Positions 23,151-33,725 of a stretch of DNA of 64,000 nt are shown here, piece after piece; the first letter of the stretch is position 1, and every line of letters begins with the position of its first letter. The stretch covers positions 129,750-193,749 of the forward strand of contig LNAC01000031.1 in the NCBI GenBank assembly GCA_002007465.1, given 5' to 3'. This DNA is from Ailurus styani. Its lineage: Eukaryota > Chordata > Mammalia > Carnivora > Ailuridae. A program made the translations under genes and the position numbers. The notes beneath the pieces were generated by a model that ran no database searches, was not told the DNA's origin, and saw nothing but the letters and a program-made list of their open reading frames with translations.

Positions 23151-23298
23151 ACATGTGTGTGAGCACACAAGCCACGGGGGAGGGGCAGAAGGAGAGAGAG
23201 AGAATCTTAAGCAGACTCCCCCTGGAGGTGGGGCTTGATTCCAGGACCCTGAAATCAAGTATTAGAAGCTCAACCTACTGAACCACCCAGGCACTCTG
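23093..23298 (-). mobile_element. CAN-SINE with expanded GA tract
   Basis: Tail TTATTTTATGTTAATTAATTTG, then an uninterrupted (GA)n of about 18 units (23113-23149), body, and head CTGAACCACCCAGGCACTC. It is more diverged than the SINEs at 15.3 and 20.5 kb. Confidence 0.9.
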
Positions 23299-23529
23299 GT
23301 GTTATCTTATTTCTCAACAAGTCTGTTAGATATATGACATTATCTCTAAACTCAGGTAAATTAAGTAACTTGCTTAAGGTCTCAAAGCTAGTAATTTTTA
23401 TTGGGGAAAGAACTATAACCCAGATGTCTCTGGTTCCAAAGCTCATAATGTCTCCACTTTATCATCTTCTATCTGGAAATTTCAATAGCAAAAGTAAGTC
23501 TTCAAGTACATCATATTGAGACATTTAGG

Positions 23530-24245
23530 TCTTTGTGATTTACTCCTGGATTATTTCATGCTGCCCCAAACCACACATCCTAGCTTTGGTTTATTTTCCC
23601 CAAATACCCCACTTATTACCAACAGAATAATCTTAAATACAACTTAATCTTAAAAAAGTACTTAAACACAAAGTTAGGTCTAAGACATTTTTGCCTCTCT
23701 TATTTCATCTCCCACAGCACAAATCCCTCCACTGGATTTTAAAGCAGGCACACCATCTGGCCACACTGTACTTCCCTACTGAACCTCATCTTCTTTCATG
23801 AGTGTGGATTTTATTCAAATCTTTCTATTAGCCCTAACTCATGTTTTGTCCTTTTTTTTTTTTAAGATTTTATTTATTTATTTGACAGAGAGGTAGAGAG
23901 CACAAGTAGGCAGAGCAGCAGGCAGAGGGAGAGGGAGAAGCGGGCTCTCCACGGAGCAGGGAGCCCAATGCGGGACTCGATCCCAGGACCCTTAGATCAT
24001 GACCTGAGCCGAAGGCAGTGGCTTAACCGGCTGAGACACCCAGGTGCCCATGTTTTGTCCTTCTATGCTTGTTTTACTTCCTATATTCTCCTGCATGAGC
24101 TTTAGTCTCTCATCCATCTTTTAATTACATTCATGTTTTAGACATAGTTCAAGTTCCACTTTCTCCAGTCCAGATTTCTTTCTTAGTTCTGCCCTAACTT
24201 CATGGTCTACATCACTCAGCTACCTAAAGAGTCTTAAAAGTATTC
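23530..24245 (+). repeat. LINE-2 remnant, interrupted by a SINE
   Basis: ACCAACAGAATAATCTTAAATAC, GGATTTTAAAGCAGGCACACCATCTGGCCACACTGTACTTCCCTACTGAACC and, after the SINE, ACATAGTTCAAGTTCCACTTTCTCCAGTCCAGATTTC follow the sense order of the L2 3' region. Diverged, non-coding. Confidence 0.55.
23852..24049 (-). mobile_element. CAN-SINE, young
   Basis: T-run, AAGATTTTATTTATTTATTTGACAGAG, AGTAGGCAG variant, and head GAGACACCCAGGTGCCC. Flanked by ATGTTTTGTCC at 23841-23851 and 24050-24060. Confidence 0.96.
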
Positions 24246-25280
24246 TTAGCAATAACAAGCTTCATCTTCTTGGAGCTACACTTGACCTTTTCTATTGCTG
24301 ATTCCCTGGGCCTTTCACAGTATCTATTTCTCTTCAGCATAGGCCCCAGAAACCGGTCAGATTTTTTTTTTTTACTTGTTAATTTCTCTCTTATTTCATG
24401 TTTTCTTTTGCCTGAGATATGCAACAGTCTTTCCCAACCCACAATCATTCATACAATTCAATTGCTTATGAAGCAACTAAGACATACACTTGGGTTCTTT
24501 TAATTTTAAAGAGTTTATATTTTTTATAGGAAAACATGTAAGACAAAATAAAACATGTTGTAGTATCCTGACATGTAAAAGACTTACTATGAAACCTAAT
24601 AACAATCCTAACATTTGCAACCACATTGAGGCAAATAAATGTTAGCCCCTAAATTTTCCCCAGGTGCTATAGAATGACTCAGTATTTTGTATTTGTAAAC
24701 CCTCCCCAAGTGCTGGCCCAAGTCCTGCAGAGAATAAATGGTGGACTCTGCCATGTTTTAGACCTAAACCATTTAAATTCAACATTTGAAATTGTCTCTA
24801 AATAGAAGTCATCATTTTCTTAGATCATGATTAACTTTAATAGCTAGTATTCTTTTAAGATTAATCTCCCCTCACCCAAGAAACTGACATATATACACAA
24901 TGACATTTATCATTTCATTAATGATAAGAAAAAAATGGTAAGTGTAGACAAACAACAGCTACCTTAGGGACCCATGCTTAACAATAGGTCATTCAAAAGT
25001 ACACAATGAGCAACAAACATGGTTGTGAAAAATTCCACCATATACATGGTTAGTAGAACCACTACTTTTTCTGCCTCAAACTTAAAATAAAGCCAAATTT
25101 ATCATCTTTAAAACGATACAATCTGTAGCACATCAAATCATGGAGTCTTAAATGTTTACATATTATACTTCTGTATCTAATTTTTTCCATTAAGTGATCA
25201 ATCATAAAGTCTTTTATGTTCTTCTTCATCTGTATCTAAAATGCCCTTTTTATCCACAGTGAAATGATTGTGGTATAGGC
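24246..25280. other. Unique sequence
   Basis: No repeat family beyond a T-run at 24362-24373. Opposed frames at 24224-24448 (-) and 24270-24503 (+) cancel each other as candidates. Confidence 0.4.
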
Positions 25281-25284
25281 CCTA

Positions 25285-25930
25285 TCACTTATATCCTAAC
25301 TACCAGAGTGGTTTCTTCATTCATCCAAATCCATCCTGTATTTTGCAGCCAGATTAAACCATAGCAAAACATCACTTCCCTCATGTATTTCTCCTATACT
25401 CTCCTCCCCCCATCAATCCAACTACTATTTTGACATGAAAGATTGTGCTACTTCACTCAATAATCAAGGTCACTTTGAACTTTTCCTTAATTTTCTGAAT
25501 TTTACTTTGTTTCCGGATCTGAACTTTCCAATCATTGTACACAATAGTACTTATTTTTTGTTTTTGTATAGGCCAAATTCACTTTTACCTCTTAGCACTT
25601 GCTTTCAATATGGATCCCTGGGCAACAGGATTCCTCTGCTCTCCACTTGCATGTGTCTAACTCACTCCTTAGAATTTAGTTCACTGCCACGGCCACTGTC
25701 ACCGTCACCATCACCCTCCCCCCCAACAACCCTCACACCCTCAATGGCTCTCTCTCTGCTTTCTCTGCTCTTATCTATAACTTGAATTTCACATAAATAT
25801 TTAGTTGTAATTGTAGGAATCTTTGGGTAATCTCCTTAAGGAACTGTATGTTCCGTTCAAGAAGGAACAGCATCTTTATTTTGTACCGTCACGGATTTCT
25901 TTGTCTAATACATCCGTAACTGATATTCTG
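25285..25930 (+). repeat. LINE-2 3' region
   Basis: TGCAGCCAGATTAAACCATAGCAAAACATCACTTCCC, TTTATATTAACTT-type linker, then TTAGTTGTAATTGTAGGAATCTTTGGG and CTGTATGTTCCGTTCAAGAAGGAACAGCATCTTTATTTTGTACC fit the sense L2 3' end. The 116-codon frame at 25435-25785 lies inside it. It ends in a Ser/Pro run encoded by a CACCGTCACC-type repeat at 25687-25720, so I do not call it a gene. Confidence 0.55.
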
Positions 25931-27898
25931 ACTATATATCAAATTTAAAAAACTATTATTTTATGAAAGTTCATCTTAAATTACTGACCGTGGGGAAAAT
26001 GTTGGCAAATACTCTGAGTATCTTAACTCTTCCTGGATGTCCCATATTTCCCATATAACAATATTGTTAAAGGAGCTAAATATATGTTTCAATAAAACTC
26101 AGCATTCAGATGATGGGAGTTGCCCATCATTACTCTGATATGGCCAATAATTGCTAACTCACAAAATTATACTACTCTAAAAACTTCTGTATTACAGTAG
26201 TTACATGTGACATTTTAAGGTATCTTATTAAAATTACCCATGACAAGAATTTTTTTTATATCATCAAGTGAAAAAGTGTTACTTCGAATTATGGATATGT
26301 ATAATTGTACTACAAAAAGTTCCCATATATTATATGTTTTAAAATAACTATGATTAGAAAGAATTTACCTATGTACCTACTCCCATGGAATTTTTAAGGT
26401 ATGAATCAGACTGGAAATTAATGAGAACAGTATAGCTTTTATTCATTACTCTGAATGAGAAGCCAGGTGAGAATATCAGACTTTTTCAATTTATTCCTGA
26501 GGATCTAAATGTGTACATGAAAAAAATTACTAAGAATGAGAGTGGCAAAGGAAGACTTTGAAAAGCTTCTTAGTGTGCACACTATATTCTTTTTCTAACC
26601 ACATGAGCAGAGGTGACTTGACCTAGCTTTTCTAGACAGGTCTGCCTCAGACACCCATTCTCAGCCAGCCCTTTTATCAATGATCACTTCTATGAATTCT
26701 TTCAAGTTTTTAACACAGATGTCTTAGTGGTGCCACATCACTGTCTCCTCGAACTGTGTGAAAAGCAGTCATCATACAATATTCATGGAGATTCCAACAA
26801 TGAGAGCTGTGTTGGAAATAAGGAATAATGTTCCATAGATGCAAAATATCTATTTTATGTCCATTGGTGCCAGGTTCCTAAAGCCTACTTATAAATGCTT
26901 TTTGTCGCTGCCTTCTGCGCAACATACCTATTTCCAAAAAGCAGAAATAGAACAGTGAGTGTACTGTGCAGTGGTCTGAGCTGTTTTTAGAATGTATAGT
27001 ATTTTACTAATAAATAACTCCCACCCTGCTGCCTAAACACAAAGCCTTCAAGGGCACCACCATGTAATTGGATGCCATCTATTGTGAGTATTCTTCAGCC
27101 ACCTGAATCTTATTGCTGTTATTGTTCAAAGGAAAATAGTTTTTAAAATGTTAGAACATTCATTTGGGTCACAATTAAATGTTCAGCAGCAATAGTCCAG
27201 AGAGTAAATGGTGGCTTAGGGCGTATAGAATCACATTTTCAATGTCTAAAATTTGAAGAATTTTATCATTTGGAACTGAGGTTTTTATTTTTATTTTGCA
27301 ATGCTTGCAGGAAAAAAGTTATTTTGGTAGTGGTTTTGCACATTATTTGTTCTGCTGATTTGAGAGTAGACACTGAGAACTGAATTGTTATTTTTAACAG
27401 GTAGAAAGCTGAATTTTGAGATTTGTCAAAGATAATAGGGACTTAATAAAGACAACAATTTCCATGTAAAGAAAGATCCCAATTTTTCTGTGCTATCAGA
27501 GCAATAAAGAAAATGTGTATGAGATCTCAGTAGTAAAATCACCTTATTTGACTTTTAGGATTCATTGAGCTTCATAAAATGAATCCTTTCATATTGTTCT
27601 TCATTAACAAGAAATGTGATTTTGAATATACAAATCACTTGTTTGAGGTAAATTACTATTTAATTCTCCAAAAACATTTGTCATTCATTTTTTTCCTATG
27701 GTCTCTAACATGTTGTAATTGCATGGAAAGTGGGTTTCCCTCAACAGTAATGGATCAGTTTAGAGCCACGTGTCATGAAATGTGCTCTTTACCCAATGAT
27801 TTCATCAGCACAATCTTGATATATAAAGGAGAATTCACGCTGTCCAAATATCTGTATGTAAAAATAAATAGGCCACGTATATGACACTCATTAAGATA
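25931..27898. other. Unique sequence
   Basis: About 2 kb of repeat-free DNA. The 101-codon frame at 27579-27884 ends ICKIN-type without domains, and its codon composition follows the AT background. No call. Confidence 0.45.
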
Positions 27899-28055
27899 TG
27901 GCCTCGGGAAGCTTGGGTCTGAATCCAGCACTGCAGCTTTCTAATGCTGTTTGGGCCAGTCATGTGGCCTCTCAGAGTTTTAGATTTCTTATCTGTTACA
28001 TGGTTGTTGTAAATGATTAAGTAAGACTATGCCTGGATAATTAAAATTATATAAA
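27899..28055 (+). repeat. MIR SINE
   Basis: AGCTTGGGTCTGAATCCAGCACTGCAGCTTTCTAATGCTG, GGGCCAGTCATGTGGCCTCTCAGAGTTTTAGATTTCTTATCTGTTACATGG, TTGTTGTAAATGATTAAGTAAGACTATGCCTGG follow the sense MIR consensus throughout its core. One of the best-preserved MIRs in the window. Confidence 0.85.
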
Positions 28056-29060
28056 ATGACATTATATTTTCTGCAGGTAAACTGACTAAAGTGTAGGTGA
28101 TATTGCATCCATCACTCATGTGATTATTTTCATTTCGTTATTTCCATTATTGTTTATTTCATGAAGGGATCTTCAGTCTTGTTTATTATGGTATCCATGA
28201 TGATCATGTGCTATTTATTGAATAAAGGAGTAAATAAACTAAAAATATACTCCAAAGCATAAAATCACTCTAGTGAAATGTCTATCAAGCAGGAGACAGT
28301 ACTGAGTCCTAATATACTGAAAAACTTTCAGATGGAGACTTCTCCTTAAGTATAATTATTCACAATTAAGGGAAAAAATATATTGGCCTACAGAATGAAT
28401 AAAAGGGGGGTAGCTACTAAGGCACAGTTGCTTTCTAATCTAACAGAAAAATAGAGACTGAAACGATGCAGACTTCCTGCCTTATGTCCCTTTAGCCTTC
28501 ATAATGTAATTAATTAAGCTCCATCAGAAGGTTTATCTCCTAACCAGGGTGTGAGATCAGGTTTAAACTTAGACAAACACCATCTGAGCTGCCCTACTTA
28601 AATTGCCTTATAAACTTGAAATCACTCCACATTTGACCACAGCACCTCATTTTTTTTTTAACAAATCCCATTTACAGATTTGACTATTGGAAGAATAATA
28701 GAGATGATAGATGCAAGAGGACAAATATCAAGAAGGTGGTCTCATGGTAATAAGATAACTTTATTATAGGGAAAATGGGTCAGTAAGGTCTAAACAGGAC
28801 TTTTTCTTTTCAAGACTGTACACAGTGCATATAATCAAAGAGGGATGTGTATGTTTTCTTTAAAACTCTCTTGTGATCAGCATTCTATTTCCCATCTTGA
28901 GACTTGATTTTTATTTGCGGAATTACATCAAGATGTTACTGAAAACCATTACCTATATAGAGCTAGAAGCTGTCAGTAGCCTGCACTTTGGACATGCACT
29001 ACCTGTGTTATCTTTATTCTGAGATCACATTCCACTTCCTCCACTCTTTCCTGAAGTATC
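28056..29060. other. Unique sequence
   Basis: No repeat or gene recognised; a T-run near 28650. Confidence 0.45.
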
Positions 29061-29062
29061 AT

Positions 29063-29280
29063 TAAGTGTTTTATTAGTTTCAGGTGCACAACATAATGAT
29101 TCAACAATTCTATATACTACTCATTGCTCACACCTGTAAGTGCGGTCATCATCTGTCAAACATTATTACAACCTTAATGATTATATTCCTATGCCATACT
29201 TTTCACGTCCATGACTTATTTTATGATTGGAAGTTTGTATCTCTTAGTCCCTTTTATTTCACCCATCTCTCCATTCTACC
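29063..29280 (-). mobile_element. L1 3'UTR-type fragment
   Basis: TTAGTTTCAGGTGCACAACATAATGATTCAACAATTCTATATACTACTCATTGC...TTTCACCCATCTCTCCATTCTACC is the reversed carnivore L1 3'UTR. It abuts an L1 ORF2 piece on the other strand. The 89-codon frame at 29084-29353 crosses this boundary and is not a gene. Confidence 0.65.
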
Positions 29281-30165
29281 CAAAGCAATCTATAGATATA
29301 ATACAAGTCTATCAAAAAATCTAAAGCATGTTTCACACAAGTATAACAAGTAACAGTAAAGTTTGTATGGAATCACAAAAGACCCAAATAGCCAAAGTAA
29401 ACCTCAGGAAGAAGAATAAAGCTGGAGATACCACAATTCCGGATTGAAAGATTCATTACAAACCTCTAGTAATCAAAACATGTGTAGAACTGGCACAAAA
29501 ACAGACCCTTAGATCAATGGAACAGGGAAGAGCCCAGAAATACAGCCACACTTTTATGTTCAATTAATGTACAAGAAAAGAGCCAAGACTATAGAATGGG
29601 GGAAGAGGCAGTCTCTTCAATGAATGGTGCTGGAAAAACTGGACAGCTACATGCCAAAAAATGAAATTGGACCATTTTTTTAATACCATACACAAAATGG
29701 ATTAAAGACCTAAATGTGAGACATGAAATCATAAAAGTGCTTTAAGAGAAATACATAGTAATTTCTGACATTGGCCATAGCAACATTTTCCTACATAGGA
29801 TGTCACTTCAGACAAGAAAAATCAGGAAAAACAAACAAACAAATAAAACTATTGGGACTATACCAAAATAAAAAGCTCTTGCACAGTGAAGAAAACCATC
29901 AACAAAATGAAATGGCAACCCCTGAATGGGAGAAGATACTCACAGATGACCTATCTAATAAGGGGTTAATAACCAAAATATAAAAAAAGCTTATACAATT
30001 CAACTCCCAAAACAAATAATCTGATTAAAAATGGGCATAGGACCTGAATAGACACTTTTCTAAAAATATATAAAGGTGGCCAACAGACATATGAAAAGAG
30101 ACTCAATATCATTCATCCAGGATATGCAAGTAAAAAACACAACCCCCTCCCCACACCTGTTAACT
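29281..30165 (+). mobile_element. L1 ORF2 3' part, truncated at both ends
   Basis: CAAAGCAATCTATAGATATAATACAA, TGTATGGAATCACAAAAGACCC, TTAGATCAATGGAACAGGGAAGAGCCCAGAAATAC, CTTCAATGAATGGTGCTGGAAAAACTGGACAGCTACATGCC, AGCTCTTGCACAGTGAAGAAAACCATCAACAAAATGAAATGGCAACC follow ORF2 in order. Frame is repeatedly broken; the 70-codon frame at 29771-29983 is a surviving piece. It stops near CCCCACACCTG without a 3'UTR or A-tail. Confidence 0.88.
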
Positions 30166-30185
30166 AAAAATTCTGTGGTCTTAAC

Positions 30186-30349
30186 TGATCCTTTCTCCCA
30201 GAAGATAGGTTCACATCTAGTTTTGGATAGGTAATCCAGAGTATCTGCTCCTGGGACAATGAAGTTACCATCACTCCTGTAGTGACACTCATATCTCTGA
30301 TAGATCTTATCAGAGTATTTGATATTGCATCCATAATCCAGAGTAACCA
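30186..30349 (-). other. Candidate exon B (unidentified, low confidence)
   Basis: On - the segment is preceded by TTTTTCTCCTAAAG (acceptor-like) and followed by GTTAAG (donor-like). Entered in phase 0, as the upstream candidate exon A would dictate, it is open throughout, starting 'WLLWIMDAISNTLIR'. A second frame of the same strand is also open (a cysteine-containing 96-codon frame, 30350-30060, running past the donor). The splice signals are weaker than those of exon A. I do not recognise either product. The 164-bp length is normal for an exon, but two open frames in an AT-rich window may be chance or a diverged pseudogene. Confidence 0.25.
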
Positions 30350-30661
30350 CTTTAGGAGAAAAATATATTCTAAAGGGTTTAAAAATAAAAATGAAGTTTT
30401 AAGATATGGTTCAGTTAAAGGTTTTAGAATGCGACCACTAATTGAACATGGCAGCTGAAGTACCTAAAATTATCACATCTGATGTTAGGAATCAGCATTC
30501 AATAATTTGAAGGCACTATTAGAAGAAAAACAAAAAAACGACCTGTGTCTCCAATTACCAAATGTGATTTGCATACACTTTTCACAGAAATGATAACCAT
30601 AGTTTACCTACCATGTCTGAAGAACTGTAGAAATGAAGAGAGCCAAGAGAGGGGAGCTTAC
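30350..30661 (-). other. Candidate short intron between exon-like segments
   Basis: 312 bases from GTAAGC (after exon A) to CCTAAAG (before exon B). It contains no recognised repeat, and the pyrimidine run before the acceptor is interrupted by A residues. Confidence 0.2.
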
Positions 30662-30774
30662 CTGTTGCTGCAAAGCTTCCCGTGGAAAGAAGTGATCTTC
30701 ACTTTGTTTCCCAGGACAGTTAAGTATGGAAATGATCATTTTTCTTCCCTCTCCATCCTCTAGCTTGCTCCTCA
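30662..30774 (-). other. Candidate exon A (unidentified, low confidence)
   Basis: On - the borders are textbook: GGTTTCTCTTACAG before TGAGGAGC at 30774, and CAACAG/GTAAGC at 30662. The 113 bases are open when the preceding exon supplies one base. The peptide includes 'RSKLEDGEGRKMIISILNC' and ends 'ALQQQ', leaving phase 0. I recognise no domain. It could be a lineage-specific or rapidly evolving gene, a pseudogene exon, a cryptic exon in a non-coding transcript, or chance. The splice borders are seen; expression is not. Confidence 0.3.
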
Positions 30775-31452
30775 CTGTAAGAGAAACCATAATTTTCTCA
30801 GTGGAGAAATGGATGACGGCCAGACATCTATTAGACCACGTTAACCAATAAAAGATGTCCTACACACATACAACTTCAACAACCAAATACAAACACACCA
30901 GGAACTCTGCTAATCTGTTCTAGTAAGGACTGAATTATCCAATAGGCACTGCAGAAGCATTGTGTAGGGTATACAATACTTCTAGGGGCCCACAAAAAAC
31001 ATTTTTAGTACTTTTAAAATCAAAATAAAATTTTAAGAAAATGTTTTCATCTATAATATAGTATATTGATACGCTTATCAGTGCAGTCATGTGATGTCAT
31101 CAGTACAAAAGTATCTAGGGCTCAAGGAAGTTTTAAGGAAGCTGATGCCAGGTTTACGAGGCAAGCCACAATTTTCCAAATGGTTAGGTGGGTAAATTCC
31201 AACAACTGGATTCCACAAATTGAACCAAATTTCTTAAAGTTTAAATTTGAGAATAAGCAGTAAACAATTTAATTTCACCCTCAAGTCCTAGCCATTACTC
31301 CTAACAGAACATACCAAAATCATTGTATTCACAAGTTAATAAACATGGCATGACCATTAATGAAATCAATACCATTCTTTGTTCTTTGACCCTTTTCTAG
31401 CTTGTCGTGGACCTAAGCCTGAAGAGGGAATTGGTAAATTATACAATCCTCC
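30775..31452. other. Unique sequence upstream (on -) of the candidate exons
   Basis: No repeat family recognised. I looked for a further exon on - and found no segment with borders as clear as exon A. Confidence 0.4.
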
Positions 31453-31862
31453 TGTTAGAAGCTGGAGGAGGGTCAGGAATGTATCCTCCTGACTGAGAAG
31501 GCACTTAAATACCCCGAGAAAACAAAGTAAGCTAATCCACAGTATTCACACAGTTTTATTCCGAGTAACTTACTGACCGGAGCAATTGGCTGGACAGGCA
31601 ATCCAGAACGCTATACAAAGACCACCTCACCCACCTCAGACCTCAACCCACAGCTTTTACAGAGTGAGGGGGCTGGTGGTGTGGTCACAGGGTAGTTATC
31701 AAAAGTAAAGCCATCTGTGTACCAGCTCTCCTCTAGTTTTCTCTAGTGGAGCCTTCTGTGCAGTCATCACTACTAATGATCTAAAGTGGTGCCACCTATG
31801 CACCAGTGGGGAGAACAAGATGGAGTCTGTGTTGTCAGCACTCTTGCATTCCAACCACAACA
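31453..31862 (-). mobile_element. ERV long terminal repeat (3' LTR position)
   Basis: On -, the segment begins TGTTGTGGTTGG and ends CTTCTAACA. It contains a degraded TATA-like CTCTGTAAAAGCTGTGGG (near 31650) and a polyadenylation signal AATAAA (reverse TTTATT at 31555-31560). It aligns block by block with 34541-34935 (AACCCACAGCTTTTA, GCCATCTGTGTACCAG, TGAGAAGGC, GGAGGAGGGTCA), in the same orientation. 410 bp versus 395 bp. The divergence between the two LTRs is large, so the insertion is old or the pair has different histories. Confidence 0.72.
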
Positions 31863-32329
31863 TCTTTATGACCAGAACAATCTTTGCAAATCATTCTTCT
31901 CTGATGACTCTAAAAGCAGATATTAGGAAGTGATTTACATCCCTATGCCATAGCAATTAAATATCGATATGAGATATGCCAGTGACCCAGTACAGGGGTT
32001 CTTTCCTCAGACCTAAGAGTCTTGCAGGTGGGCTTAAACAATCAGGCCTAGAGTGTACAAGCAATCAAGTAGAAAAAGCTCCTAAAAGCTACTCCTAAAT
32101 AAGTTACTGATTCCTAAAAACTATTCCTAAATAGTTACCGATTCCTAAAATCATCCTCACTACTACAAAGGTAACCAAATTAAAACTAAGTTGTATAAAT
32201 TCAGTTTTAAGAAATTTGGCCTCATTATTTACCTAAGTACATCAAGAATAGTGAATGGCCATTTAGGTTCTTTTAAATTTACTTTGCTGTTTGGGGGTGT
32301 TTTTTGTTTGTTTGTTTTTGTTAATTTTG

Positions 32330-32446
32330 TTTTTTTTTTCTCCCAGATTTTATTTTTAAGTAATCTCAGTACCCAACTTGGGGCTTGAACTCACAATCCT
32401 GAGATCAACAGTTGCACGCACTATCGATTGAGTCAGCGGGTGCCCC
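32330..32446 (-). mobile_element. Short CAN-SINE variant
   Basis: T-run, AGATTTTATTTTTAAGTAATCTCAGTACCC, GGGGCTTGAACTCACAATCCTGAGATCAACAGTTGC, head ...GTCAGCGGGTGCCCC. Same short subfamily as 2472-2569: a tRNA-like head joined directly to an A-rich tail. Confidence 0.82.
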
Positions 32447-32574
32447 AAGATTTGTGCATTTTTATTGTGTCTAAATTATACCTAAATAACCATGACTTTA
32501 GAAGAAAAAAAGCAAAAAACTTAGTATTAACCATTCATCATCACATCCTTCCAGGTATTTGTGGAAACAATGCC

Positions 32575-32715
32575 TCAGATCATCAGTTGAGCCTGTCTTA
32601 CTGATAAAGAAGCTGAGACCAGAAGTGGCCCATTGATTTCCTAAGCCTATAAACCAGTAAGAGCACAGCTGGAACTAGGGCCTCTTTTGGGCTCCTTCCT
32701 CACAAGTCTATCTGA
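32575..32715 (-). repeat. MIR-like remnant
   Basis: TGATAAAGAAGCTGAGACCAGAAGTGGCCCATTGATTTCC...CAGTAAGAGCACAGCTGGAACTAGGGCCTCTTTTGGGCTCC resembles the reversed MIR block 'gaggaaactgaggc...agtaagtggcagagctggaa'. Confidence 0.5.
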
Positions 32716-33291
32716 GCCTGCTTAAAGTAGTCTGGTCATATCTAAGTCTATGCATGTCTTTCTCAAATAAGACATTCCACTCAAAGCCTTGGTAATATAA
32801 CTGATATTTCCAATGGTGTCATGTTATGAGAACAGATTTTTATTGAACTTACTCAGATGACTATACTTGATTTCACATTGTGTCATTGCCACAAGCCCCA
32901 GTCAAACCTTCCTGGATATCAGTTTACATCTATTCTAATTCACAACTCCCATCTGGCATTAATACCTGCGCCCCAGAGCCTGTACTTATTTTACTATCAT
33001 TTCTATCTTTAAGAAAGCCTCTTATTGATTACCACCCCAACCCCATTGGATTCCCTGAACCAAAGCATACAAAGGCCTTAATAGCTTTCACTCTATTCAG
33101 TATTTCCCTCCCATTCTGGGGACTTTTAGTATGCCTGTAATGACACAGCTGCTTGAGACAGGGATGGTAAATCATCACGAGTTATGTAACCTGAATTCAC
33201 TAGAAAATACTGGAGATGACACCTGCTGATCTATAGGTATAGACTAGTCTGTTTAACCTTGATAATTTGTCCCCCACAACCATCAGTAGCC

Positions 33292-33425
33292 TTACTCTCC
33301 CCAAAATGTTGAGGGTTTCCATAGATGTATGCATTCAGCTCCAGTGTCTACTAAAGCTAATAGAGTCTGTTAGTACAAAACCAAGAAATGATTATTCAAC
33401 ATGGTGCCTCTGATCGCCCCTATTG
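33292..33425 (-). pseudogene. ERV protease remnant (active-site motif, then stop)
   Basis: Retroviral proteases are homodimeric aspartic proteases that cut Gag and Gag-Pol. On -, bases 33354-33337 encode LVDTGA, the conserved catalytic Asp-Thr-Gly triad with its usual hydrophobic lead and alanine. About 14 codons later the frame is closed by a stop at 33294-33292. Downstream, in the same strand, a glycine-rich stretch (around 33280) resembles the flap region in a shifted position. The 25-bp tandem duplication at 33429-33478 lies just before it, between gag and protease. Non-functional. Confidence 0.65.
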
Positions 33426-33506
33426 CAGGCACTAGAGGACAATGTTGTCCAAAGCACTAGAGGACAATGTTGTCCAAAGCCCTAACTGTCCACAGGTAGG
33501 GGGCAG

Positions 33507-33725
33507 TCACCCTTGAATTTCCCCAGTTAGTGGAGGTGCACTTGGCAACACATCTGGCTTTTTTGAGCCTTCCTTCAAGGGAGTGAACTGGTTTCCCTTA
33601 GGCAATGCCTTCCATTGGCTTTCCAAGACTGAATTTAGTTGTTTCTCTTTTCTCTCAAGGTCCCAGATAATATTAAATCTTGCCACAACTGTTTTGAGAG
33701 AATTTATGGGCCCTCTTTCCACCAT
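33507..33725 (-). pseudogene. ERV gag remnant (capsid end/nucleocapsid side)
   Basis: A 72-codon frame on - that begins inside a longer decayed region. It is rich in Lys/Glu/Arg around 'WDLERKEKQLNSVLE' and then proline- and lysine-rich, as expected for the capsid-to-nucleocapsid transition. Past its stop, in another frame, a 'DCPLP'-type zinc-knuckle end is visible near 33480-33500. Its position just upstream (on -) of the protease motif is the standard gag-pro order. I infer gag from order and composition; no intact CCHC knuckle remains. Confidence 0.5.

Larger units (their letters stand above)
22995..23470 (-). repeat. MIR split by a SINE
   Basis: TTTTTATTGAGAATTATGTGTCAGGCACTACTG (left) and TCTAAACTCAGGTAAATTAAGTAACTTGCTTAAGGTCTCAAAGCTAGTAA...AACCCAGATGTCTCTGGTTCCAAAGCTCATAATGTC (right) are consecutive reversed MIR blocks. 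They are separated by a TA/CA repeat and the SINE at 23093-23298. Confidence 0.72.
31863..33240 (-). mobile_element. Proviral interior or later filler, mostly unrecognisable
   Basis: Where pol and env should lie I find no reverse transcriptase, integrase or envelope motif. The stretch holds a short SINE (32330-32446) and a MIR/L2-like block (32575-32715). An antisense-type open stretch at 32880-33140 also matches nothing I know. No purine tract is visible next to the 31862 LTR edge. An older repeat between the LTRs implies deletion and rearrangement. Confidence 0.4.

Noticed and set aside
24224..24503. Overlapping frames on both strands (74 and 77 codons)
   Set aside because: Mirror frames over a T-run rich stretch with no further support.
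25435..25785. 116-codon open frame ending in a Ser/Pro-rich run
   Set aside because: It overlaps an L2 3' region. The Ser/Pro run comes from a short CACCGTCACC-like repeat, and no start, splice or domain context supports it.
32880..33140. 86-codon + frame as a gene or as ERV pol
   Set aside because: On + it would oppose the ERV. On - I find no reverse transcriptase motif, and there is no recognisable domain in either reading.
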